This document shows positions 1-5,905 of a DNA stretch of 7,161 bases, piece by piece. The notes under the pieces are model-generated. The model made no database searches, was not told where the DNA came from, and saw nothing but the letters and a program-made list of their open reading frames with translations. The stretch comes from Fusobacterium sp. (GTDB taxonomy: Bacteria > Fusobacteriota > Fusobacteriia > Fusobacteriales > Fusobacteriaceae), in NCBI GenBank assembly GCA_019416865.1, contig DXWL01000058.1:1-7161 (forward strand), written 5' to 3'. Made by a program: the position numbers and the translations under genes. Position 1 is the first letter of the stretch, and every line of letters starts with the position of its first letter.

Positions 1-30
1 GTGTATAAATGCTTTTAAACAATTATACAC
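1..30. promoter_or_regulatory. 8-bp inverted repeat upstream of the autotransporter
   Basis: GTGTATAA at 1-8 is matched exactly by TTATACAC at 23-30, with 14 bases between them. The half-site centres are 22 bp apart, about two helical turns. After one mismatch the pairing continues for two more base pairs (10-21 and 11-20). Bases 4-9 (TATAAA) could be a -10 box, but any -35 would lie outside the window. A T-rich run follows at 31-42. It could be an operator, a leader hairpin, the end of an upstream gene's weak terminator, or part of a larger switch cut by the window edge. The sequence alone does not decide between these. Confidence 0.5.
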
Positions 31-44
31 TTTATTTTTATTAT

Positions 45-50
45 GGAGGG
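45..50 (+). promoter_or_regulatory. Ribosome binding site that fixes the autotransporter start
   Basis: GGAGGG lies 9 bases before the ATG at 60. The in-frame ATG at 9 has no Shine-Dalgarno sequence and sits inside the inverted repeat. The ATG at 51 directly abuts this site. The start at 60 also gives a protein that begins directly with a normal signal peptide. Confidence 0.8.
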
Positions 51-59
51 ATGTATTAT

Positions 60-2444
60 ATGAAAAATTATGTTAGCACAGAAAATTCACTTAAAAGATT
101 TTTAAAAAGAAAAGTAAAAATTACAATGGGATTTGTAGTTGCTTTTATGATTATGGGAACAGGTATATTTGCTGAGGTCTTAACTAGTATACCAGTTGCT
201 ACTGGAAATAATATAAAAAATCAGACATTTACAGCTGATGTAAAAATAGAGAAAAATAGAGGACAAGGTATAGGGATGGATTCACACTCAAAGAATCAAG
301 GGATAAATGATGTAAATAAATACCATCAATATAACTTTGAAGGCAGAAGTATAGATATAAAACTTACTGCGAATCCAGAAGAAAAAGGAAATTTATATGG
401 TTGTTTAGTTTTAGCTGGAAGTAGACTTACTTTAGGTAATAATAATACAGAAGGAGTTAGTATAAATGTAAAAACTTTATCTAAAGATGCCTATGGTTTT
501 TTTAATGATGGTAATACAGCAGGGCTTACAGGAAGTTATGGACCAGAAGGAGATTTAGGTAAAAATTCTATAGTAAATGGAAGTCAGACAATAGTTAATG
601 GAAAAAAATTTGTAATTAATTCTAATTCAATAGATGGGGTTGCTGCAGGAATATGGAGTCAAACTAAAACTAATGTATCTCATGAAGAATTAGAAAATAA
701 TAAAGATAAAATTAATGTAGCAAAATTTATTGTAAATAGTGAAGATATAGAAATTGTTGTAAATAGTGTAAATGGAGAAGCTTATGGAATAACTGCTTTT
801 TCTAATAGCCAAATAGAAATAAATGGAAATTTAAAACTTAATGTACAAGGAAATAAAAATAAAGAAGTAGCAGCATTGCTAATCAGAGGGAATAGTGTTT
901 TAGATATCAATAAAAATAGAGATAAAACAATAGAGATAATAGGAGATGTTATTTTTGATCATAATACAAGTGAAGAAGGGGAAAAAGATAGTAGAATAAA
1001 TCTAAATTTATCAAATAAAAATTCATCTTTTACAGGAAGAATATACAGTACTAAAAATTTTGAAAATTTAGAATATGATAAAGGTAATGGAATGTTATTA
1101 TCTTTATCTAATGAAGCTCAATGGAATAATACAGGAGACAGCTTTGTTACAGATTTAACATTAGATAATGGAATTATAAATAATACTTCAGTTGAAAACG
1201 ATATTAAAGTTAAAACTTTAAAAGGAGCTGGTGGAGCAGTTAATATGGTTGCTGAAATTGGAGATGATGGAAAAGCAACTTCAGGAGCTTTAAATATTAA
1301 TACTATTGATGATAAAACTAAATTAAATATTAATTATTCAGGAAGTGAAAATCTTGAAGTTGATAAAGATAAGGCAGGAGAGATATTTAACCAACTTACA
1401 GAAAATATTAAAGTAGAAAATGGAAAATTAAATGCAACTGCAAAACTTGAAGAAGGATTTGTTTCAAGAGAATATGTTTCAGAACTTGTAAAAGATGAAA
1501 ATGGAAATGTTGTTGTAAAAGAAGATTCTGTAAAAATAGGAAATTTTAACTCAATGGTTGAAGGAATAAGAGACCTTGCAACAATCAATCTTTTAACTTG
1601 GAGACAAGAAATGAACTCTCTAAATAAAAGAATGGGAGAATTAAGAAATTCTACTGGAGAACATGGAGTTTGGTCAAGAGTATATACTGGTAAAATTGAA
1701 AACGGAAGTAAATATGATAACGATTATCAAACTTACCAAGTTGGATATGATAAAAAATATACTGTTGATAATGGTGTAATGTTTGTTGGAGGATTAGTAA
1801 GCTATACTGATGGAGAAACAGATTATGCTTTAGGACATGGAGAAAACTATTCAGTAGGAGCTGGAATCTATGCAACATGGCTTAATAATGATGGACAGTT
1901 TGCAGATGTAGTATTAAAACAAAGCAGACTTCAGAATAAATTTGATGTAACAAGTAAAAATGGAAAACTTTCTCAATCTGGAGATTACAATAACTGGGGA
2001 ACAAGTTTAAGCGGACAATATGGAAGAAGATTTGACTTAAACGATAAATTCTTTGTTGAACCAAGTGCAGAGCTTACTCTTGGAAGAGTAGATTCAGTGG
2101 ATTATACAACAAGTGCAGATGTAAAAGTTCATCAAGATTCAATGTATTCTTTAGTAGGAAATATTGGTACAGCCATTGGATACAAATTCAGCGACAAAGG
2201 AAATGTCTATGCAAGAACTCATGTTGTAAAAGAATTTGCAGGAGATGTTGATACAGAATATGAAAGAAAAGGAGCATACAATTCAACATCAGAAGATTTT
2301 GGAGATACTTGGTTTGAATTTGGAGTAGGAGCAAACTACAGATTTACAGAAAACATGAATGTATATGTTGATGTTCAAAAAACAGGAGAAGCAACAGTTG
2401 ATAACAAATGGCAAGGTAACTTAGGATTCAGATACGAGTTCTAA
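60..2444 (+). CDS. Autotransporter (type Va) with a pertactin/AIDA-like passenger
   Basis: This is a 794-residue surface protein predicted to carry its passenger across the outer membrane through its own C-terminal barrel. Residues 1-38 form a long signal peptide: a basic n-region with ENSLKRFLKRK, a hydrophobic core near 23-37, and likely cleavage after GIFA (Ala38). The passenger, about 39-500, is Asn-, Ser- and Gly-rich, as expected for a beta-helix. It holds related A-x-G turns at 144 (AYGF), 195 (AAGI) and 241 (AYGI). An AIDA/pertactin-like stretch at about 347-396 includes SNEAQWNNTG and LKGAGGAVNM. A helical linker (about 494-531) leads into a barrel domain (about 537-794) that opens with VWSRVYTGK and ends in YEF, the usual terminal Phe for BamA recognition. 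The only cysteine is Cys114, and no protease triad was recognised. An adhesin role is inferred from the family; the ligand is unknown. The gene stands alone, with its own terminator. Confidence 0.9.
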   Translation: MKNYVSTENSLKRFLKRKVKITMGFVVAFMIMGTGIFAEVLTSIPVATGNNIKNQTFTADVKIEKNRGQGIGMDSHSKNQGINDVNKYHQYNFEGRSIDIKLTANPEEKGNLYGCLVLAGSRLTLGNNNTEGVSINVKTLSKDAYGFFNDGNTAGLTGSYGPEGDLGKNSIVNGSQTIVNGKKFVINSNSIDGVAAGIWSQTKTNVSHEELENNKDKINVAKFIVNSEDIEIVVNSVNGEAYGITAFSNSQIEINGNLKLNVQGNKNKEVAALLIRGNSVLDINKNRDKTIEIIGDVIFDHNTSEEGEKDSRINLNLSNKNSSFTGRIYSTKNFENLEYDKGNGMLLSLSNEAQWNNTGDSFVTDLTLDNGIINNTSVENDIKVKTLKGAGGAVNMVAEIGDDGKATSGALNINTIDDKTKLNINYSGSENLEVDKDKAGEIFNQLTENIKVENGKLNATAKLEEGFVSREYVSELVKDENGNVVVKEDSVKIGNFNSMVEGIRDLATINLLTWRQEMNSLNKRMGELRNSTGEHGVWSRVYTGKIENGSKYDNDYQTYQVGYDKKYTVDNGVMFVGGLVSYTDGETDYALGHGENYSVGAGIYATWLNNDGQFADVVLKQSRLQNKFDVTSKNGKLSQSGDYNNWGTSLSGQYGRRFDLNDKFFVEPSAELTLGRVDSVDYTTSADVKVHQDSMYSLVGNIGTAIGYKFSDKGNVYARTHVVKEFAGDVDTEYERKGAYNSTSEDFGDTWFEFGVGANYRFTENMNVYVDVQKTGEATVDNKWQGNLGFRYEF

Positions 2445-2448
2445 AAAC

Positions 2449-2494
2449 AAAACTCAGTTTGGTATGAAAATGCCAAGCTGAGTTTTTACTTTTT
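2449..2494. terminator. Bidirectional intrinsic terminator, autotransporter / LysE
   Basis: The 13-bp stem 2450-2462 (AAACTCAGTTTGG) pairs with 2473-2485 (CCAAGCTGAGTTT), with a single G-T wobble. On the plus strand it is followed by TTTTT-AC-TTTTT. On the minus strand the complement continues into TTTTG-TTTTT. It starts five bases after the autotransporter stop and lies just beyond the LysE stop, so it can end both convergent transcripts. Confidence 0.92.
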
Positions 2495-2500
2495 ATCCAA

Positions 2501-3133
2501 TTATCCAAGTTTTGCTCTTAAAAGATTTAATCCCAAAAGAATAAATATTGAACCAGATATTTTATTGACTGCATTTGAAAATCCTTTTCTTTTTTTCAAA
2601 AATCCCGCCATTGCAGAAGCAAAAAGTGAAAGAATGACTCCCCATAATGTAGAACAGATAAAAGATGTCAGTCCAAGAAGAATAAAAGAAAAAGCTCCAT
2701 AATTATGCTCCGGATTAACAAATTGAGGAAGAAATGCTAAAAAGAATAAAGCAACTTTAGGATTTAAAACATTTGTAATCATTCCTTGAAAATATGCTTT
2801 TTTAAAAGTTCCTTTTGCTGTTTCTAAATTATCTGCAAGAACAGAGTTTTTAGATTTTACAGCTTTTATTCCCATATAGATAAGATATGCTGCCCCAAGA
2901 GCTTTTACAATATTAAAAGCCATAGGAGAATTTTTTAATAAAACTGAAAGCCCTAAACTTACAAAAGTAGTATGAACAAGTATTCCTGTTCCCATTTCTA
3001 AAACTGAAAATAGTCCTGTTTTTCTGTCATTTGAAATTGACTGTCCAAGAATAAACATTGTATCTGTTCCAGGAATAAGGCTCAAAATAATGCAAGATGT
3101 AACATACATTTCGTAATTTATAATCCCAAACAT
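2501..3133 (-). CDS. LysE/RhtB-family amino-acid exporter
   Basis: This 210-residue inner-membrane protein has the normal length for the LysE/RhtB family, whose members export amino acids such as lysine, threonine, homoserine or leucine. The family signature is visible: PGTDTMFILGQSI at about 21-33, followed by NDRKTGL, and NVLNPKVALFFLAFLPQF at 121-138 with the conserved Asn-Pro-Lys. Six hydrophobic stretches fit the fold: about 8-29, 41-65, 71-90, 114-138, 147-173 and 188-205. AAGGAG (3141-3146 on the plus coordinate) sits 7 bases before the ATG, which supports this start. The gene is alone, with its own promoter and a shared terminator. The substrate cannot be read from the sequence, and no biosynthetic gene beside it gives a clue. 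Confidence 0.93.
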   Translation of the reverse strand: MFGIINYEMYVTSCIILSLIPGTDTMFILGQSISNDRKTGLFSVLEMGTGILVHTTFVSLGLSVLLKNSPMAFNIVKALGAAYLIYMGIKAVKSKNSVLADNLETAKGTFKKAYFQGMITNVLNPKVALFFLAFLPQFVNPEHNYGAFSFILLGLTSFICSTLWGVILSLFASAMAGFLKKRKGFSNAVNKISGSIFILLGLNLLRAKLG

Positions 3134-3171
3134 CTATTTTCTCCTTTTATAATTTTATATTCGTTCTTCTA

Positions 3172-3199
3172 ATTCTATCATAATTTATAAAAATGTCTA
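3172..3199 (-). promoter_or_regulatory. Promoter of the LysE-family gene
   Basis: Read on the minus strand, TAGACA (3194-3199) is followed after 16 bases by TAGAAT (3172-3177). A TG one base before the -10 makes it an extended -10 (TGATAGAAT). It would start transcription near 3165, giving a leader of about 32 bases. Confidence 0.65.
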
Positions 3200-3208
3200 T
3201 ATTAATAT

Positions 3209-3237
3209 TTGACAAATTTACTTTTATGTATTACATT
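3209..3237 (+). promoter_or_regulatory. Promoter of the acidic-protein gene
   Basis: A perfect TTGACA at 3209-3214 is followed by a 17-base spacer and TACATT at 3232-3237. Transcription would begin near 3244, about 30 bases before the ATG. It also rules out the in-frame ATG at 3193, which lies upstream of the promoter. Confidence 0.75.
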
Positions 3238-3257
3238 TTAATTGTAAAAATATTATC

Positions 3258-3263
3258 GGGAGG
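3258..3263 (+). promoter_or_regulatory. Ribosome binding site that fixes the acidic-protein start
   Basis: GGGAGG lies 10 bases before the ATG at 3274. The upstream in-frame ATG codons at 3193 and 3226 have no such site and fall before or within the promoter. Confidence 0.75.
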
Positions 3264-3273
3264 ATCATATACA

Positions 3274-3645
3274 ATGGAGAGAAATATTTTAACTAAAAAA
3301 GAAATCTTAGATATTATTAAAAAATTAAGTTTTTATGATGTAGTAAAAGAAACTACCAGAAATGACCATTTTGGAATTGTAACAATAGCACAGATAAATT
3401 ATTCTACAGGTGAACTTGAATTTATTCACGAAGAGGGAAAAAATACAGGAGTGGAACTTTTTAAAATAGATGCTGATGAAGGAATGGAAGATTTAGAAAA
3501 TCTTACAGCTGATGAAAAAAAAGCATTAAAACTGGAAGATATTACTCCTGAAGATATTTATACTGCCTATGCTGATGACTACACAGAGTTTTTCAATGAT
3601 TTTGATTATGATGAAATCAACGAACAACTTGAAAATATAAAATAA
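3274..3645 (+). CDS. Small, very acidic protein of unknown function
   Basis: I do not recognise this 123-residue protein. It has no signal peptide, membrane segment, cysteine or tryptophan, so it is probably cytoplasmic. It contains 32 Asp/Glu against 13 Lys/Arg, a net charge near -19. The N-terminus (1-28) looks helical and carries most of the basic residues. Residues 33-53 look like a beta hairpin (GIVTIAQIN, turn STG, ELEFIHEE). The rest is helical and increasingly acidic, with a run of Asp, Glu, Phe and Tyr at about 99-118 (ADDYTEFFNDFDYDE). The start is set by a GGGAGG site and by a near-consensus promoter just upstream. It has its own promoter and terminator, so its neighbours give no functional clue. 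Codon use matches the surrounding genes, and a strong promoter plus clean terminator argue that it is real. Confidence 0.8.
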   Translation: MERNILTKKEILDIIKKLSFYDVVKETTRNDHFGIVTIAQINYSTGELEFIHEEGKNTGVELFKIDADEGMEDLENLTADEKKALKLEDITPEDIYTAYADDYTEFFNDFDYDEINEQLENIK

Positions 3646-3655
3646 TTTCACATTT

Positions 3656-3696
3656 AAAAATCGGTATCCTTTTACAAATACCGATTTTTTATTTTT
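3656..3696. terminator. Bidirectional intrinsic terminator, acidic protein / glyA
   Basis: The 12-bp stem 3656-3667 (AAAAATCGGTAT) pairs exactly with 3678-3689 (ATACCGATTTTT) around a 10-base loop. A T-rich tail runs to 3696 on the plus strand. On the minus strand the stem ends in five Ts followed by AAATG, so it may work less well for glyA than for the acidic-protein gene. Confidence 0.92.
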
Positions 3697-3704
3697 ATTA
3701 TTTT

Positions 3705-4955
3705 TTATTCATAAAGAGGAAATTTTAGGCAAAGCTCTTTTACCTTTTCTCTGATTTCTGCTAATTTTTCATCATTATTTATATTCTCAAATGTTTCAAG
3801 AATAAATTTTCCTATCTCTTCCATCTCTTTTTCTCTCATTCCTCTTGTTGTAACAGCAGGAGTTCCTATTCTTATTCCACTTGTTACCATAGGTTTTTCA
3901 GTATCATAAGGAATACCGTTCTTATTAACAGTTATCCCTGCTTTTCCAAGTGCTTTTTCAGCTTCTGCCCCTGTAAGATTTTTAGAATTTTTCAAATCAA
4001 GAAGAATCATGTGATTGTCTGTTCCTCCGCTGACAATTCTTAATCCTCCTTTTTCTAAAACATCAGCAAGAACTTTTGCATTTTTTACAATTTGATGCTG
4101 ATATTCTTTAAACTCTGGAGTAAGAGCTTGTTTGAATGCAACAGCTTTTGCAGCAATTATATGCATAAGAGGTCCTCCCTGAATTCCCGGGAAAATAGTT
4201 TTATCTATTTTTTTAGCAATCTCTTCATCATTTGTCATAATAACTCCCCCACGAGGTCCTCTTAGAGTTTTATGAGTTGTTGTTGTAACCACATGAGCAT
4301 AAGGAATTGGGCTTGGATGTTCTCTAGCTGCTACAAGTCCCGCAATATGAGCCATGTCTACCATTAAAAATGCTCCTGCTTTATCTGCTATCTCTCTAAA
4401 TCTTTTAAAATCTATTATTCTAGGATAAGCACTTGCTCCTGCTATTATCATTTTTGGTTTAACTTCCATTGCAAGTCTTTCAACTTCATCATAATCAATA
4501 TATTCATCCTCTTTTTTTACACTGTAAGAATATATTTTGTAGTCTTTCCCTGAAAAGTTTACATTTTTTCCATGAGTAAGATGTCCTCCATGATCAAGTT
4601 TCATTCCTAAAACAGTATCTCCTAAATTTAACAGAGCTTTGTACACTCCCATATTTGCCTGTGAACCTGAATGTGGCTGTACATTTACATATTTTACATC
4701 AAAAAGTTTTTTAGCTCTTTCTATTGCAAGTTTTTCAACTATATCAACACACTCGCATCCTCCATAATATCTTTTGTCAGGATATCCTTCAGCATATTTA
4801 TTTGTCATCACGCTTCCCGCTGCTTCAAGCACCGATTTCGATACAAAATTTTCCGAAGCGATAAGTTCGATTCCCTCATTCTGTCTGATTCTTTCTGCCT
4901 CTACAGCATCATATACTTCTCTATCATCAATGAAAAGATTTTTTAAATGTTCCAT
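3705..4955 (-). CDS. glyA: Serine hydroxymethyltransferase
   Basis: This cytoplasmic PLP enzyme interconverts serine plus tetrahydrofolate with glycine plus 5,10-methylene-tetrahydrofolate, and is the main source of one-carbon units for purine, thymidylate and methionine synthesis. Its 416 residues match the usual bacterial length of about 415-420. Key residues are all present: the PLP Schiff-base Lys229 in TTTTHKTLRGPRGG, Asp200 and His203 in VDMAHIAGL, the PLP-stacking His125 in LDHGGHLTHG, Ser34 in LIASENF, Glu56/Tyr64 in YAEGYPDKRYYGG, and the carboxylate-binding Arg362 in SGIRIGTPA. AGGAGG (4963-4968) lies 7 bases before the ATG. The gene is transcribed alone, diverging from the sirtuin. 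The predicted leader of about 40 bases is too short for a glycine or folate riboswitch, so any control is probably at the promoter. Confidence 0.98.
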   Translation of the reverse strand: MEHLKNLFIDDREVYDAVEAERIRQNEGIELIASENFVSKSVLEAAGSVMTNKYAEGYPDKRYYGGCECVDIVEKLAIERAKKLFDVKYVNVQPHSGSQANMGVYKALLNLGDTVLGMKLDHGGHLTHGKNVNFSGKDYKIYSYSVKKEDEYIDYDEVERLAMEVKPKMIIAGASAYPRIIDFKRFREIADKAGAFLMVDMAHIAGLVAAREHPSPIPYAHVVTTTTHKTLRGPRGGVIMTNDEEIAKKIDKTIFPGIQGGPLMHIIAAKAVAFKQALTPEFKEYQHQIVKNAKVLADVLEKGGLRIVSGGTDNHMILLDLKNSKNLTGAEAEKALGKAGITVNKNGIPYDTEKPMVTSGIRIGTPAVTTRGMREKEMEEIGKFILETFENINNDEKLAEIREKVKELCLKFPLYE

Positions 4956-5002
4956 GACTTTACCTCCTGAAAATTTTGATTAGTAAATTTTAAAGTACCC
5001 AT

Positions 5003-5031
5003 ATTCTACAGGTGAAAAACTATTATGTCAA
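5003..5031 (-). promoter_or_regulatory. Promoter of glyA
   Basis: Read on the minus strand, a perfect TTGACA (5026-5031) is followed by a 17-base spacer and TAGAAT (5003-5008). This is a strong sigma70-type match, with a start expected near 4996. Its -35 box shares five bases with the -35 of the opposing sirtuin promoter. Confidence 0.8.
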
Positions 5032-5052
5032 TTGCTAAAAATATAGTATAAT
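5025..5052 (+). promoter_or_regulatory. Promoter of the sirtuin gene
   Basis: ATGTCA (5025-5030, four of six matches to TTGACA) is followed by 16 bases and a perfect TATAAT (5047-5052). Transcription would start near 5059, leaving an AT-rich leader of about 70 bases. No riboswitch-like fold was seen in that leader. Confidence 0.65.
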
Positions 5053-5057
5053 ACTAT
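5043..5057. promoter_or_regulatory. 15-bp dyad over the sirtuin -10 box
   Basis: ATAGTAT (5043-5049) and ATACTAT (5051-5057) are exact reverse complements around one central base at 5050. The dyad fully contains the TATAAT -10 of the sirtuin promoter, so a dimeric repressor bound here could block that promoter. AT-rich dyads also arise by chance, and no regulator is identified. Confidence 0.35.
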
Positions 5058-5129
5058 TAATTATAGGTTATTTTTTAATATATCTCTTTTTAATACTAAT
5101 AATGTATTTTACTTTTATAGGGGGCAATT

Positions 5130-5846
5130 ATGGATAAAAATATTGAAAAATTAGCAGAAATTATAAAAAATAGTAACTATGTTGTATTTTTTACAGGTGC
5201 TGGAGCTTCTACCGATTCTGGTTTAAAAGATTTTCGTGGAAGAAATGGATTATACAATGAAAGAAATTATATGGGATATGAACCTGAAGAAATTTTAAGT
5301 CATGATTTCTTTTTTCAGCACAGAGATATATTTGATAAATACCTTGTAGAAAAACTGTCTATAAATGATGTAAAACCAAATGCAGGACATAAAGCTCTGG
5401 CTGAACTTGAAAAAATGGGAAAAGTAAAAGCTGTTATTACACAAAATATAGATAATCTTCATCAAGATGGAGGAAGCAGAAAAGTTTTAGAACTTCATGG
5501 AAGTTTAAAAAGATGGTATTGTCTGGGATGTGGAAAAACTTCTGATAAATCTTTTAAATGTGAGTGTGGTGGAATTGTAAGACCAGATGTTACTCTTTAT
5601 GGAGAAATGTTAAATGAAGAAGTAACAGAACAAGCTATAAGAGAAATTAAAAAAGCTGATACTTTAATAATTGTGGGAACAAGTCTTACTGTTTACCCTG
5701 CTGCATACTATCTGAATTATTTTACAGGAAGACATCTTATAATTATAAATGAAACTCCAACATCTCAAGATGGAAATGCAGAACTTGTAATAAGAACAGG
5801 ATTTGCTGACACTATGGCTAAAGTTATGGAAATTTTAAAAAAATAA
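5130..5846 (+). CDS. cobB: Sir2-family NAD+-dependent protein deacylase (sirtuin)
   Basis: This 238-residue cytoplasmic enzyme removes acyl groups from lysines while consuming NAD+ and releasing nicotinamide and O-acyl-ADP-ribose. NAD-binding motifs are intact: GAGAS at 23-27, DFRG at 34-37, TQNIDNLH at 104-111, GTSLTVYPA at 183-191 and INET at 206-209. The catalytic His is His123 in LELHGS. The zinc ligands are Cys131, Cys134, Cys144 and Cys146, an unusually tight C-x2-C-x9-C-x-C module. STDSGLKDFRG and RPDVTLYGE resemble the bacterial class U sirtuins such as T. maritima Sir2, so plain deacetylase activity is likely, though acyl preference is an inference. The symbol cobB is the generic bacterial one. 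A five-G ribosome site (5120-5124) lies 5 bases before the ATG. It is a single gene diverging from glyA. Confidence 0.95.
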   Translation: MDKNIEKLAEIIKNSNYVVFFTGAGASTDSGLKDFRGRNGLYNERNYMGYEPEEILSHDFFFQHRDIFDKYLVEKLSINDVKPNAGHKALAELEKMGKVKAVITQNIDNLHQDGGSRKVLELHGSLKRWYCLGCGKTSDKSFKCECGGIVRPDVTLYGEMLNEEVTEQAIREIKKADTLIIVGTSLTVYPAAYYLNYFTGRHLIIINETPTSQDGNAELVIRTGFADTMAKVMEILKK

Positions 5847-5853
5847 TATAATG

Positions 5854-5882
5854 AAAAAAACCGACTATATGCCGGTTTTTTT
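5854..5882. terminator. Bidirectional intrinsic terminator, sirtuin / acyl-CoA dehydrogenase
   Basis: AAAAAAACCG (5854-5863) pairs with CGGTTTTTTT (5873-5882). An A-C mismatch and one more C-G pair (5865-5871) close a five-base loop. Seven As on one side and seven Ts on the other provide a U tract for either direction. It begins eight bases after the sirtuin stop. Confidence 0.92.
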
Positions 5883-5905
5883 CGTTTCAGGTTTTAGGTT
5901 GGTAA

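Noticed and set aside
9..59. Extended N-terminus of the autotransporter from the ATG at 9
   Set aside because: No ribosome site precedes it. It would be translated through the inverted repeat and the real Shine-Dalgarno, and would bury the signal peptide.
1334..2064. Three open frames on the minus strand inside the autotransporter (84, 75 and 60 codons)
   Set aside because: They lie wholly inside a convincing gene, have low-complexity translations with no recognisable domains, and I saw no promoter for them. They are by-products of the sense codon pattern.
2493..2508. Pair of DnaA boxes (TTATCCAA twice)
   Set aside because: Both lack the final CA of TTATCCACA, sit between two convergent gene ends, and have no dnaA, dnaN or origin-like repeats nearby.
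3193..3273. Longer version of the acidic protein starting at 3193
   Set aside because: That ATG lies upstream of the -35 of the predicted promoter, so it would not be on the transcript.
4671..4983. Two plus-strand open frames inside the start of glyA (91 and 69 codons)
   Set aside because: They run antisense to a strongly conserved enzyme, have no family resemblance, and one runs into the glyA leader.
4956..4996. Glycine, folate or purine riboswitch before glyA
   Set aside because: The predicted leader is about 40 bases with no conserved pairing or bulky structure, too short for these classes.
5130..5846. Class M sirtuin of a macrodomain/lipoylation system
   Set aside because: No macrodomain, GcvH-like or lipoate-ligase gene adjoins it. 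The catalytic His and NAD motifs fit the ordinary bacterial class U.
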